From Pseudomonadota bacterium (GTDB taxonomy: Bacteria; Myxococcota_A; Polyangia; Polyangiales; Polyangiaceae): 12,391 nucleotides of DNA. Where the stretch lies: contig JAEWOQ010000596.1 in NCBI GenBank assembly GCA_023460875.1, positions 1-12,391 on the forward strand, given 5' to 3'. The translations under genes and the position numbers were made by a program. This document shows positions 5,252 through 12,324 of the stretch, one piece after another. The notes below the pieces were generated by a model. That model was not told where the DNA came from. It saw nothing but the letters and a program-made list of their open reading frames with translations, and did not search any database. The stretch's first letter is position 1, and each line of letters begins with the position of its first letter.

Positions 5252-7237
5252 ATGGCCGACGAAGCCAAGTTTTCCGTACGCCTGATCGACAAGGTCAGGG
5301 GCCCCGGCCGCGCCATGGCCAAGGCCCTGGGCCGCGTGCGTCACGAGGTCGGCGGGCTCGGCAAGGTGGTGGGGCGCCAGCAGGGACGCCTGAAGAAGCT
5401 GCGGACGTGGGCTTTCGGTTCGAAGGGGGGCGCCAAGGGCGAGCGCGGGGCCGGAGGTAAGTTCCTCAAGGGACAGCAGGGCTTCTTCGGGAAGCACATC
5501 GACCGCGCCATGGCGAACACCGGCAAGTCTGCCGGTAGCATGTGGAAGCAGGTGGCCGGCGGGCACCTCGCCGCCCAAGCGATCTCGCGCGTCGCGTCGC
5601 TGGGCGCGGCCGCAGCCGGGGCTGGGTGGGACTTCGTCAAGTTCGGGCAGCGCTCGGAGCTCGCCCTGGGCCAGCTCGGCAAGCAAGGGGCGACGGGGCC
5701 CAAGCTGTTCGAGCTCGGCCGGACGCTGGCGATGAAGTTCGGTCAGGACGTCGAGGACACGACGACCAACCTGCAGAAGCTCCTGTCGGCCCAGTTCGAC
5801 GCCAAGCTCTCGACCGACATCATCAAGATGGGCGCGGACTTGCGCGCCATCGGCGCCACGGCGGAGGACACCAGCGGAGCCGTTCGCGCGATCACCCAGA
5901 TCAAGGGCGCCGGCAAGCTGATGGGGCAGGAGCTGCTCCAGCTCGCCAATGCTGGGGTGTCGATCAACCTCGTGCGCGAGGAGATCGGCAAGTTGATGGG
6001 CGGCAAGTCCGGCGCCGAAGTCCTGAAGCTCCAGGAGGCCGGACAAGTCGACGCCGACACGGCCATTGCCGGCATCTTGAACGCCGTCCAGAAGAAGACG
6101 GGTTCAAAGCACCTCGGGGAGGCTGGCGCGAAGTTCGCGGACACCACGATCGACGGCATGCTCGGTCGCGTCAAAGCCGTCGGTCAGAACGCTGCGCTCG
6201 AAGTCACCAAGCGGCTGGAACAGCCGATTACCAAGTTCATCACCGGCAAGGCGCGGGCGTTTTCCGATTGGCTGGATAGCCCCCGGGGGGCAAAGACCCT
6301 CGACCTACTAGGGAGGGGCCTGGAGAAGGCCATCGGTCTGTTCGAGGCCATCGCGGACACGGCCGGAGACACCTTCCTTCACGTCATGACGGCCGTGGGT
6401 GACGTGGTCGGGCCTGTGTTCAAGACGCTGGGCTCTGAGGGAGCTGTGGCGACCGAGGTGGCGCGGACCCTGGGCAAGGTTCTGGGATTTGTGGCTTCTG
6501 CTCTGGCTGTGGCAGGCGGACTCGTCCTCGGATTCGCTAGCGCGTCGATGTTCGTCAGCGGGGCTATTTGGGAAGGTGCGATCGCGGCATTCGACTGGCT
6601 CATCAAGAAGCTTGGAGCCGCCGCGGTCGGGTTCGACACCTTCAAGGCGAAGCTGAAGGCCATGAGCTTCGGCGACATCGCCATGGCCATCGGCAAGTCG
6701 ATCGTGCGCGGCATCGCTCGCGGCATCACGAGCATGGTTGGGCTGCCGCTCGAGGCCGTCGAAAGCCTCGGCGGTGCCATGGTCGGCAAGCTCAAGGGTG
6801 TCCTGGGGATCAACTCTCCGTCCAAAGTCGCGGCCGCGGTCGGCACCGAGGTGCCAGCGGGCTTCACCATCGGTGTACAGCGCGGGGAGCGCAGCGTGCG
6901 GGCGGCAGGTGCCGACCTGGCCACCGCCCATCTCGGCGGTTTCAGCGCGGGTCTCACTGCCGGCAAGGGGCTCGGTAGCCCCGTCACCTCCTCCGGAGGC
7001 TTCGACCTCGGCGGCAACACGTCCGCCTTCGAGTTCGGCGATCTCACGAGCGCCGCGATGCCGACGCCTCGCCTCGACAGCTCGCAGGTAGGCGGGGGGC
7101 GGGGGCCGACCCGTGTCGACCTCCACACCGAGGTGCACGCCGGGTCGGGAGACGCAGACGAGATCGCGCGCCTCTCAGCGCGAAGCAGCCGGCGAGAACT
7201 CGAAGACTTCTTCCGCGAACTCGACATGGAGACCTGA
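5252..7237 (+). CDS. Tail tape measure protein
   Basis: The tape measure fixes tail length and is carried inside the tube until DNA ejection. At 661 residues it is short for the class; at about 0.15 nm per residue it implies a tail near 100 nm. Residues 1-100 are strongly basic with Gly/Lys-rich runs (FGSKGGAKGERGAGGKFLKG). Helical, Ala-rich segments follow. Residues about 411-450 form a hydrophobic stretch (FVASALAVAGGLVLGFASAS) that could span a membrane. The segment at about 514-525, LKGVLGINSPSK, is a signature widely seen in the C-terminal region of tape measures. The last 40 residues are charged and helical (DEIARLSARSSRRELEDFF). It starts ten bases after the frameshifted chaperone end and shares one base with the next gene (TGATG). 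Confidence 0.9.
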   Translation: MADEAKFSVRLIDKVRGPGRAMAKALGRVRHEVGGLGKVVGRQQGRLKKLRTWAFGSKGGAKGERGAGGKFLKGQQGFFGKHIDRAMANTGKSAGSMWKQVAGGHLAAQAISRVASLGAAAAGAGWDFVKFGQRSELALGQLGKQGATGPKLFELGRTLAMKFGQDVEDTTTNLQKLLSAQFDAKLSTDIIKMGADLRAIGATAEDTSGAVRAITQIKGAGKLMGQELLQLANAGVSINLVREEIGKLMGGKSGAEVLKLQEAGQVDADTAIAGILNAVQKKTGSKHLGEAGAKFADTTIDGMLGRVKAVGQNAALEVTKRLEQPITKFITGKARAFSDWLDSPRGAKTLDLLGRGLEKAIGLFEAIADTAGDTFLHVMTAVGDVVGPVFKTLGSEGAVATEVARTLGKVLGFVASALAVAGGLVLGFASASMFVSGAIWEGAIAAFDWLIKKLGAAAVGFDTFKAKLKAMSFGDIAMAIGKSIVRGIARGITSMVGLPLEAVESLGGAMVGKLKGVLGINSPSKVAAAVGTEVPAGFTIGVQRGERSVRAAGADLATAHLGGFSAGLTAGKGLGSPVTSSGGFDLGGNTSAFEFGDLTSAAMPTPRLDSSQVGGGRGPTRVDLHTEVHAGSGDADEIARLSARSSRRELEDFFRELDMET

Positions 7238-7764
7238 TGCCGACCCCGAATTGGTGGCGCACCGAGGATTGGGACGCGCTCTACCTGGGCGGGAAGCGCA
7301 TGCCCGGAGTCGCACGCGTCAACGTTACCCTGCCCTCGGGGCTCGACATCAAGAAGCCCAAGGGCGGCTCGAAGGCGACCATCAAGGACGAGGGGGCGCC
7401 CCCCGCGGAGGTGGACATCGAGATCGAGCTCACGCCGGAGGAGCTCAACGAGTTCGAGGCCTACGTCCCCCTGCTGCGCCCGCGGTCGAAGGCCGGGGCT
7501 CGCGACCCGCTCGAGATCGGGCACCCGAACGCGAGGCTCTGGGGCGTCAACGTGGTCACCGTCGGGGAGATCGGGGCTCCCCACCCGAAAACCGGCAGCA
7601 CCTACGCCGTGAACATCCGGGCTCATGAGTGGGCCCCGGCGCCAACGAAGACGAAGAAGTCGGCGGAGAAGCCGAAGGGCGCGGGTGAGGGGGACTGGGA
7701 CGTGCAGCGCCTCATCGACGAGAACAGGCCGGGGCGCATCGGCGGCGCCGCCGCGAACTTCTGA
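7237..7764 (+). CDS. Probable baseplate hub / tail-tube adaptor protein
   Basis: This 175-residue protein follows the tape measure, where hub and tube-initiator proteins are encoded. Residues about 15-125 are beta-rich: a strand with PGVARVNVTLPSGLDIKKP, a Lys/Gly loop, DEGAPPAEVDIEIELTPEEL, an aromatic helix ELNEFEAYVPLLRP, then strands LWGVNVVTVGEIG and STYAVNIRAHEW. This resembles tube-like adaptor domains that join the tail tube to the spike hub. The C-terminal 45 residues are Lys/Pro/Gly-rich and probably flexible. No LysM domain is present, although many contractile tails have a LysM-type protein at this place. The function is inferred from position and fold-like pattern. The ATG overlaps the previous stop by one base, so expression is coupled to the tape measure. 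Confidence 0.6.
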   Translation: MPTPNWWRTEDWDALYLGGKRMPGVARVNVTLPSGLDIKKPKGGSKATIKDEGAPPAEVDIEIELTPEELNEFEAYVPLLRPRSKAGARDPLEIGHPNARLWGVNVVTVGEIGAPHPKTGSTYAVNIRAHEWAPAPTKTKKSAEKPKGAGEGDWDVQRLIDENRPGRIGGAAANF

Positions 7765-7767
7765 ACC

Positions 7768-8427
7768 ATGATCACCGTCGCGGACCTCCCTGTGCTCTCC
7801 ATGCGCCTGACCCTACCGATCGTCGGGGCGTGGGTGCTCACCGCGGAGCTGGACGGCGATGAGACGCCATCTGGGGCCATCGAGCTCGCCCAGGGCGACG
7901 TGCGCCTCGCCGGCACCGTGGTCCGTGCTGCCTCCGTAGCCGGGTCGGTGCGCCTCACTGCTGTGGGCGGCGCCGGCGGGCTCCACACGGAGCTCGGCGC
8001 CCGCTCCTACCAGGGGGCCACGGTGCGCGACGTGGTGAGCGACCTCCTGGCCGCCGCCGGTGAGCGCCTCGACGCTTCCAGCTCCCGTGGCATCCTGGAA
8101 TCCGCCCTCCCCTACTGGACGCGCCCAGGCGGCCGCGAGGGGCGCGCTGGCGCCTCCCTGATGCGCGTCGCCGAATACGTCGATGCCCGGTGGAGGGTGC
8201 TCCCGTCCGGAGCGGCATGGATTGGCCAAGAGACGTGGCCGGGCGCGCCAGAGGAGTACGACGCGCTCGAGCTCGACCGAGACGGTGCCGCGGGGTGGGT
8301 GCTCCTCGCTCCGGAGACGATCGGGCTCCTGCCTGGCGTGACCCTTCGAGGCGACCGGGTGGGCCGTGTCGAGCACAGCTTCGGTCGTGACGCTCCCCTC
8401 CGGACGACATTCTGGATCGAGCCATGA
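7768..8427 (+). CDS. Small baseplate hub protein (gpD / Mu gp44 / T4 gp27-like)
   Basis: The hub forms the central ring that carries the spike. At 219 residues this is smaller than the usual 300-400 of gpD or gp44. The visible layout is: an N-terminal barrel with GAWVLTAELDG and GDVRLAGTVVRA; a switch to YQGATVRDVVSDLLAAAGE, a helix pattern common in hub proteins ('v.div..L...g'); the loop LPYWTRPGG; ASLMRVAEYVDARWRVLPSG, the 'sl..la...g..w...pdG' motif of the family; and a C-terminal strand region GVTLRGDRVGRVEHSF with 'G..V..V.H', which is typical. The short length suggests a compact hub, or that the preceding protein supplies part of the ring. Its stop overlaps the next start (ATGA). The hub call is good; completeness of the domain set is uncertain. 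Confidence 0.72.
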   Translation: MITVADLPVLSMRLTLPIVGAWVLTAELDGDETPSGAIELAQGDVRLAGTVVRAASVAGSVRLTAVGGAGGLHTELGARSYQGATVRDVVSDLLAAAGERLDASSSRGILESALPYWTRPGGREGRAGASLMRVAEYVDARWRVLPSGAAWIGQETWPGAPEEYDALELDRDGAAGWVLLAPETIGLLPGVTLRGDRVGRVEHSFGRDAPLRTTFWIEP

Positions 8428-8780
8428 CGACCGTCGTCTACGACGCCCCCGGGGTGCCGCGAGTCACGCTCACGAAGACCGCGCAGGGCGCTTTCGAGGC
8501 GACGATCGAGGTCGATGGGCTCGCGCCGCAGCGCGCCGCGTCCGCCGAGGAGCGGTTCGCTGGAATCTCGTCGCTGGATCCCCCGACGGTGCGAGCGCGG
8601 CCTCGCCGCAACGTCCGTCAGGTGCACCGCGCCCTGGTCGCGCTGGCGTGTAGGGCGGTTTCCAGCGCCGCCACGAGCACGACCGGCAGCACGGGGGGAC
8701 CTGCCGCCGTCATCTGCACGTACATGCGGGTGGCGTTCGCCATGCGCCAAGCCCTCCGGAGGCTCGGCGAGGACATCTGA
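8424..8780 (+). CDS. Baseplate-locus protein of unknown function
   Basis: I do not recognise this 118-residue protein. Residues 1-35 look like a beta hairpin pair (RVTLTKTAQGAFEATIEVDG). Residues 36-65 are polar and Arg/Pro-rich. A helical part, interrupted by a Gly/Thr/Ser-rich linker (TSTTGSTGG), fills the rest, ending MRVAFAMRQALRRLGEDI. It carries two cysteines, in LVALACRAV and AVICTYMR. It overlaps the hub stop by four bases and precedes the spike gene by three bases, so it is locked into the hub-spike translation unit and is probably a baseplate part or an assembly factor. G/C preference at third positions matches its neighbours, which supports a real gene. Confidence 0.72.
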   Translation: MTTVVYDAPGVPRVTLTKTAQGAFEATIEVDGLAPQRAASAEERFAGISSLDPPTVRARPRRNVRQVHRALVALACRAVSSAATSTTGSTGGPAAVICTYMRVAFAMRQALRRLGEDI

Positions 8781-8783
8781 CCC

Positions 8784-9254
8784 ATGGATCCCAAGGGCGC
8801 CCTCGCAAACTTCATCCGCTGGGTGATGCGGGACACGATCTATCACGGCACGTACGAGTGCACGGTCGAGCGCCAGCACGACGACGACTCCCTCGACCTG
8901 CTGCCGGACGACGAGCGCGTACGTGGGACGGGGCTATCTCGGATCGAGCTCTGGCATGGGCTGCCCGGGGTGCGCGTGAGGGTGCTCGTGGGCGCCCGGG
9001 TCCTCCTCGCATTCCGGAACGGTGACCCCACCAAGCCCTACGCGAGCCTCTGGCAGCGAGGCTCCATCGAGGAGATCTCCTTTGACGGCGGGCAGTCCCC
9101 CATCGCACGTCAGGGCGACGCCGTAGCCGTGTACTGGCCCCCGTCGCTGACCATCGTCGGGGCTATCCCGGCTGGAGCGCTCACGGGGACAGTGACGATC
9201 GGGACCCAGAGCGCCGGAGTCATCCAGACTGGTGCGACCAAGGTGCTGGCATGA
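8784..9254 (+). CDS. Baseplate spike protein 1 (gpV / Mu gp45-like)
   Basis: The spike is a trimer at the tip of the tail tube that pierces the host membrane. In this 156-residue protein, residues 1-17 form a helix (KGALANFIRWVMRD); residues about 20-100 match the OB-fold part of gpV/gp45 (YECTVERQHDDDSLDLLPDD, then RVRVLVGARVLLAFRNGDP, the usual 'G..v...f..gd...p' strand); and residues about 101-156 hold GGQSPIARQGD followed by short repetitive strands ending GVIQTGATKVLA, as in beta-helical tips. No HxH iron-binding motif of the Mu or P2 apex is seen. A GAGGA at 8769-8773 may serve as its ribosome site. The next gene is a paralogue that shares a 42-base identical segment near the start. Confidence 0.78.
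   Translation: MDPKGALANFIRWVMRDTIYHGTYECTVERQHDDDSLDLLPDDERVRGTGLSRIELWHGLPGVRVRVLVGARVLLAFRNGDPTKPYASLWQRGSIEEISFDGGQSPIARQGDAVAVYWPPSLTIVGAIPAGALTGTVTIGTQSAGVIQTGATKVLA
8793..8834 (+). repeat. 42-base direct repeat, copy 1
   Basis: Bases 8793-8834 are identical to 9260-9301. The repeat encodes KGALANFIRWVMRD in both spike genes, and all 14 codons match at every third position. The two genes diverge immediately on both sides. Confidence 0.9.
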
Positions 9255-9769
9255 GCGCAAAGGGCGCCCTCGCAAACTTCATCCGCTGGGTGATGCGGGA
9301 CGTGACCTACCAACGACGCTACTCGGCGACCATCGAGCGCGACCGCGGCGACGGAACCTTCGACCTCATGCCCGATGACCCTGCCATGCGCGGCACGGGG
9401 CTCCAGGCTGTCCCGGACCGCGTCGGCGTCGCTGGTGCAGAGGTGCGGGTCGAGCCGGGCACGCGGTGCGTGTTCGCGTTCGCTGACGCGGACCCGGCAA
9501 AGCCGCGGATCGTGGCCTGGGAGTACGCGAAGGGGAGCGCCGTCGTCTCCCTGGACGGAGGGCAGGCGCAGGTGGCTCGCCAGGGCGACCTGGTCGACGC
9601 CCTGCTCGGCACGCCGACGCCCGTCGCGGGGATCGTGCAGGGGATGGTGACGCCGCCGGCACCGGCCGTCCCGTTCCCGCTGCCACCTACCCCGTTTACG
9701 GGGACCGGAACCCTCTCGGGGCCCGTACGAGCCGTGATCGTCGGAGGCGCCAAACGCGTGAAGGCATGA
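9251..9769 (+). CDS. Baseplate spike protein 2 (tandem paralogue)
   Basis: This 172-residue protein is a second spike-type protein directly after the first, overlapping its stop by four bases (ATGA). The layout is the same: the identical helix KGALANFIRWVMRD, an OB-like part (YSATIERDRGDGTFDLMPDD, MRGTGL, VRVEPGTRCVFAFADADP), then GGQAQVARQGD and a beta-rich tip. By eye, identity after the shared helix falls to roughly 40%. The tip differs from copy 1: it carries a Pro-rich stretch, TPPAPAVPFPLPPTPF, before the last strands (GTLSGPVRAVIVGGAKRVKA). Again no HxH metal motif is present. The pair may form a mixed trimer, stack as base and tip, or be alternatives. Its stop overlaps the next gene (ATGA). 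Confidence 0.76.
   Translation: MSAKGALANFIRWVMRDVTYQRRYSATIERDRGDGTFDLMPDDPAMRGTGLQAVPDRVGVAGAEVRVEPGTRCVFAFADADPAKPRIVAWEYAKGSAVVSLDGGQAQVARQGDLVDALLGTPTPVAGIVQGMVTPPAPAVPFPLPPTPFTGTGTLSGPVRAVIVGGAKRVKA
9260..9301 (+). repeat. 42-base direct repeat, copy 2
   Basis: Second copy of the repeat at 8793-8834, 467 bases downstream and in the same reading frame of the paralogous gene. Recombination between the copies would leave one intact spike gene. Confidence 0.9.
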
Positions 9770-10278
9770 CGGTCAGCTACCAAGGATCGATCACGCTCGG
9801 ACAGGCGATCCCGACCGCGCAAACCGCCCAGGTGACGCTGGCCTCGTCGCTCGGCGCGGCCCTGCCGGACGTCCAGGCGCGCGTGACCGGGCTCCTGGCG
9901 CTGAGCGTCCAGCCGCCCCCCTCACTGCCGGCGCTGATTTCCGGGGTGCAGGCGACGCTGGCCGCTCTGCAGGCCCTGGTGGCCGACCCTCTCCCTGACG
10001 TGGGTGCCACCGCTGCGGCGCTGGCCGATCTGCAGGCGACCCTCGGCCAGCTTCAGGCGGGACTGTCCTTCGCGGCGAGCATGGGTGGGCTCCTGGGGAC
10101 TCCCGGCATCCACTACTACGTGTTCGCGGGCCGAGCTGACGCCCTAGGCGGAGAGATGAGCGCGGAGCTGTCTAGCGGCCTCCCCGGCGGCGGAGGCCCG
10201 GCCGAGAGCATCGGAGGCGTGGTCCTCCTAGCGCGGGACGGGTCGGCGCTTTCGGCACTGCAGGCCGTGTTCGGGTGA
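9766..10278 (+). CDS. Ala/Leu-rich baseplate-locus protein of unknown function
   Basis: This 170-residue protein lies between the spikes and the gp25-like wedge gene. Residues about 15-110 are very rich in Ala, Leu and Gln with a regular helical pattern (LPDVQARVTGLLAL, VQATLAALQALVADPLPDVG, LADLQATLGQLQAG), which suggests long amphipathic helices or a coiled coil broken by prolines. Residues about 115-170 are different: GIHYYVFAGRADALGGEMSA, a Gly-rich loop GLPGGGGP, and a short hydrophobic C-terminus. I recall similar Ala-rich proteins ending in a 'G.....Y.F.G....LG' segment in phage baseplate loci, but I have no named family. A virion trimer or an accessory to the spike are possible. Start by ATGA overlap; stop three bases before the next ATG. 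Confidence 0.72.
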   Translation: MTVSYQGSITLGQAIPTAQTAQVTLASSLGAALPDVQARVTGLLALSVQPPPSLPALISGVQATLAALQALVADPLPDVGATAAALADLQATLGQLQAGLSFAASMGGLLGTPGIHYYVFAGRADALGGEMSAELSSGLPGGGGPAESIGGVVLLARDGSALSALQAVFG

Positions 10279-10281
10279 CCC

Positions 10282-10680
10282 ATGGCAGAGCAGGACCACG
10301 GCACAGACCTCTCCGGGATCACCAGCCTGGATTGGACCCTCTCGACGGTCGGCGGCCGACGAGCCCTCGCTCACGCCATCCTTCGACGGCTCACCACGCC
10401 GCGCGGCGGGCTCTTCTACGCCCCCACCTACGGCTACAACGTGGCGGAGCTCCTCGGCTCCACCGTTCCCGCCAGCGTGGTCGAGCAGCGCGTGCTCGAG
10501 CAGGTGCTCGCGGAGGAAGAGGTCGAGGACGCGCGGTGCACGGTCGCCCTGACCGGGACGACGCTCCGCATCGAGATCCACGTGGTGGCAGCGGACGGTC
10601 CCTTCGACCTCGTGCTCACCCAAGACGAGCTCACCATCGAGGCCTTCTTCGACGGCGAGCAGCTCCCCTTGGCGGCGTAA
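10282..10680 (+). CDS. Baseplate wedge protein, gp25/gpW-like
   Basis: This small protein is one of the conserved wedge components that nucleates the sheath at the baseplate. The 132 residues fit the GPW_gp25 family: a start with SLDWTLSTVGGRRALAHAIL, then RGGLFYAPTYGYNVAELLGS (the family's 'G....p.yG..l...l' motif), a helix VVEQRVLEQVLAEEEVEDARCTV matching 'v...l..dpRv', then two strands and a last segment. gp25 homologues are related in fold to a lysozyme-like domain, but no catalytic activity is claimed. Position directly before J is the rule in Mu and P2 tails. It starts three bases after the previous stop with no Shine-Dalgarno site and ends with TAA, again three bases before the next ATG. 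Confidence 0.85.
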   Translation: MAEQDHGTDLSGITSLDWTLSTVGGRRALAHAILRRLTTPRGGLFYAPTYGYNVAELLGSTVPASVVEQRVLEQVLAEEEVEDARCTVALTGTTLRIEIHVVAADGPFDLVLTQDELTIEAFFDGEQLPLAA

Positions 10681-10683
10681 CCC

Positions 10684-11868
10684 ATGCTCTCTCTCCAGCA
10701 GCTCAGGACTCCCCTCACCCGAGCGCAGGCCACGGCCCGCGTGGTCGAGTGGCTCAAGGATCTTGGCTTCGAGACGACAGGATGGGCGGACGGGCGCATC
10801 CAGAAGACGCTCGTGATGCTAGTCGGGACGCTGGCCGCGGACCTGTCCGAGGTCGTCAAAGCCCTCGCCGAGTTCGGCTTCAACGACTATGCGAGCGGCG
10901 ACCCGCTGAACGAGTTCTCGTGGAGCCGGTACCGCAACCGCAAGGCGGTTGCGGAGCACGCCACCGGCCCGATGACGCTCACGTCAACGGCCTCTGTTCC
11001 GTACACGATCCAGCCGGGGCAGCTGCTCGCTGCGACGGGCTTGGGGGTCCAATTTCGGAACGTCGACGGTGGCACGCTGTCGGCTGGAAGCACCGCGTCA
11101 CCCAGCGCACTGCAGCTCACCTGGCGTGCGCTGCTCGCAGGAGCCGCTGGCAACGTACAGCGCAACTCCGTATCGCGGCTACTCACGCCGCTTGCGGGCG
11201 TGACGATTGCCAACGACGTGGGCGACCCCTGGTACACCACAGCCGGGCGCGACGAGGAGTCCGACTCATCCATCCAGCGTCGGAACGCAACGAAGTGGTC
11301 ACGGCTGACGGTCGAGCTCGTCGCCGAGAGCTACGAGAACATCGTTCGCGAGGCAGGCGCGCTGAAGGTGAAGGTCCACGACGACAACCCGCGCGGCCCC
11401 GGCACCATCGACATCTACTGTGCGGGTGACGCTGAGCAGCTAGGCGCCTCCGACATGGAGGCGATTCAACTCGCGCTCTCGAAGGCCGCGTTCCAGACCG
11501 ACTCCGCCTGGCCGCCGGCGCCAGACTCTCGGGCTGCGGCGGTGCACCCGACACCGCAGGAGCTCGGCATCGTCGCCACGCTCTATCACGACCCGAATTT
11601 CTCGGGCGCTGCCATCGTGGCGGCAGCCGAGGAGGCGCTTGAGGACTTCCTGCGGCGGACTCCGCTCGGCGGCTGGAGCTACGCCTCCGGGCTCCAGAGC
11701 GTGATCGTGCCAGAGGACATCTCGAACTTGCTGAAGGAGATCGAGGGCATCGAGACGGTGGTGCTCGCCAGCCCGTCTGCCCCCGTTGGTGTCGGCGCGC
11801 TGAACCTCGTGGTGAGGAACGAGGGCTTGGCGCCCTGGACCCTGACGGCCGTCCCCGTCACCGCCTGA
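10684..11868 (+). CDS. Baseplate assembly protein J (Mu gp47 / P2 gpJ-like)
   Basis: J is the major wedge protein that, with gp25- and I-type proteins, builds the baseplate periphery. The 394-residue length fits. An N-terminal helical part (about 1-85) contains VVEWLKDLGFETTGW and LSEVVKALAEFGFNDYASGD. The central beta domain (about 90-170) has TGPMTLTSTASVPYTIQPGQ and GVQFRNVDGG, then LLAGAAGNVQRN, a pattern typical of the Baseplate_J family. A helical part follows with DEESDSSIQRRNATKWSRL, the usual 'G.d.E.d...R.R....' segment. C-terminal residues 280-394 hold alpha/beta repeats (AIVAAAEEALEDFLRRTPLGG, VIVPEDISNLLKEIEGIETVVLA), as in J proteins. It is flanked by gp25- and I-like genes, the normal order, with three-base gaps on both sides. 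Confidence 0.88.
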   Translation: MLSLQQLRTPLTRAQATARVVEWLKDLGFETTGWADGRIQKTLVMLVGTLAADLSEVVKALAEFGFNDYASGDPLNEFSWSRYRNRKAVAEHATGPMTLTSTASVPYTIQPGQLLAATGLGVQFRNVDGGTLSAGSTASPSALQLTWRALLAGAAGNVQRNSVSRLLTPLAGVTIANDVGDPWYTTAGRDEESDSSIQRRNATKWSRLTVELVAESYENIVREAGALKVKVHDDNPRGPGTIDIYCAGDAEQLGASDMEAIQLALSKAAFQTDSAWPPAPDSRAAAVHPTPQELGIVATLYHDPNFSGAAIVAAAEEALEDFLRRTPLGGWSYASGLQSVIVPEDISNLLKEIEGIETVVLASPSAPVGVGALNLVVRNEGLAPWTLTAVPVTA

Positions 11869-11871
11869 AAC

Positions 11872-12324
11872 ATGGCCAGCACCTACCTCCAGTTCGTGCG
11901 GCGCGTCGTCCCCACGGTGCTGCGCACCGAGCCCGGCCGGCGCCTCGTGGGGACATGCGCCATGTTCTCCAACATGGTCGCGGAGGCAGGTACGCAGGCC
12001 GTACGCGCGGCGTGGATCGGCGACAGCAAGGGGCCCGCCTACGACGCGCTCAAGCCCGCGGGCAACGAGCTGTCGCTGCCACGTTACCCAGTGGAGTCGT
12101 GGTCACAGTACCACGCCAGGCTCCAGCGGGCGTGGGAGGACTGGCAGCACGCGGGCCACGACTCTTCGGTGGTCGGGCAACTGGAGACCGCGGGGTTCCC
12201 TGGTGCGGAGATCTACTCGGCGCTGTCCTGGGGCTGGCCGACGCGCCCGCCATGGAACTGGCCCAAGGGTGTATATCCACGATTTCCGAGACGAAGCACC
12301 GCTATGCCGCCGCTCGATTCGTAA
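11872..12324 (+). CDS. Tail protein I-like (Mu gp48 type), C-terminus possibly disrupted
   Basis: This is the expected third wedge gene after J. Residues 1-120 look like the tail protein I family: helices VRRVVPTVLRTEPGRRLVGT and the motif SWSQYHARLQRAWEDWQHAGHD followed by VVGQLETAGFPGAEIYSA, as in the 'W..Y...L......W...G' region of I-type proteins. After WGWPTRPPWNWPKG (about residue 133) the sequence loses family features. The last 17 codons (from 12271) have G/C at about half of third positions, against a large majority before, and end at a TAA at 12322-12324. The product of 150 residues is a little short (P2 gpI is 176). Possible causes are insertion of another element near 12265, a frameshift, or a natural short end. 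The N-terminal call is good; the end is doubtful. Confidence 0.68.
   Translation: MASTYLQFVRRVVPTVLRTEPGRRLVGTCAMFSNMVAEAGTQAVRAAWIGDSKGPAYDALKPAGNELSLPRYPVESWSQYHARLQRAWEDWQHAGHDSSVVGQLETAGFPGAEIYSALSWGWPTRPPWNWPKGVYPRFPRRSTAMPPLDS

Noticed and set aside
6379..7626. A 415-codon minus-strand frame opposite the tape measure and adaptor
   Set aside because: It covers the tape measure signature region and the next coupled gene on the other strand; composition is that of an antisense shadow.
10275..11429. A 384-codon + strand frame overlapping gp25-like and J genes
   Set aside because: It is Arg/His/Gly/Ala-rich, overlaps two well-supported genes in another frame and has no domain pattern.
2..12324. 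Tailocin or other DNA-free contractile injection system
   Set aside because: It cannot be excluded, but a gp36-type connector, a gpG-like protein and a spike-base-like protein point to a tail that joins a head. No toxin, ATPase or lysis gene is visible to support the alternative.
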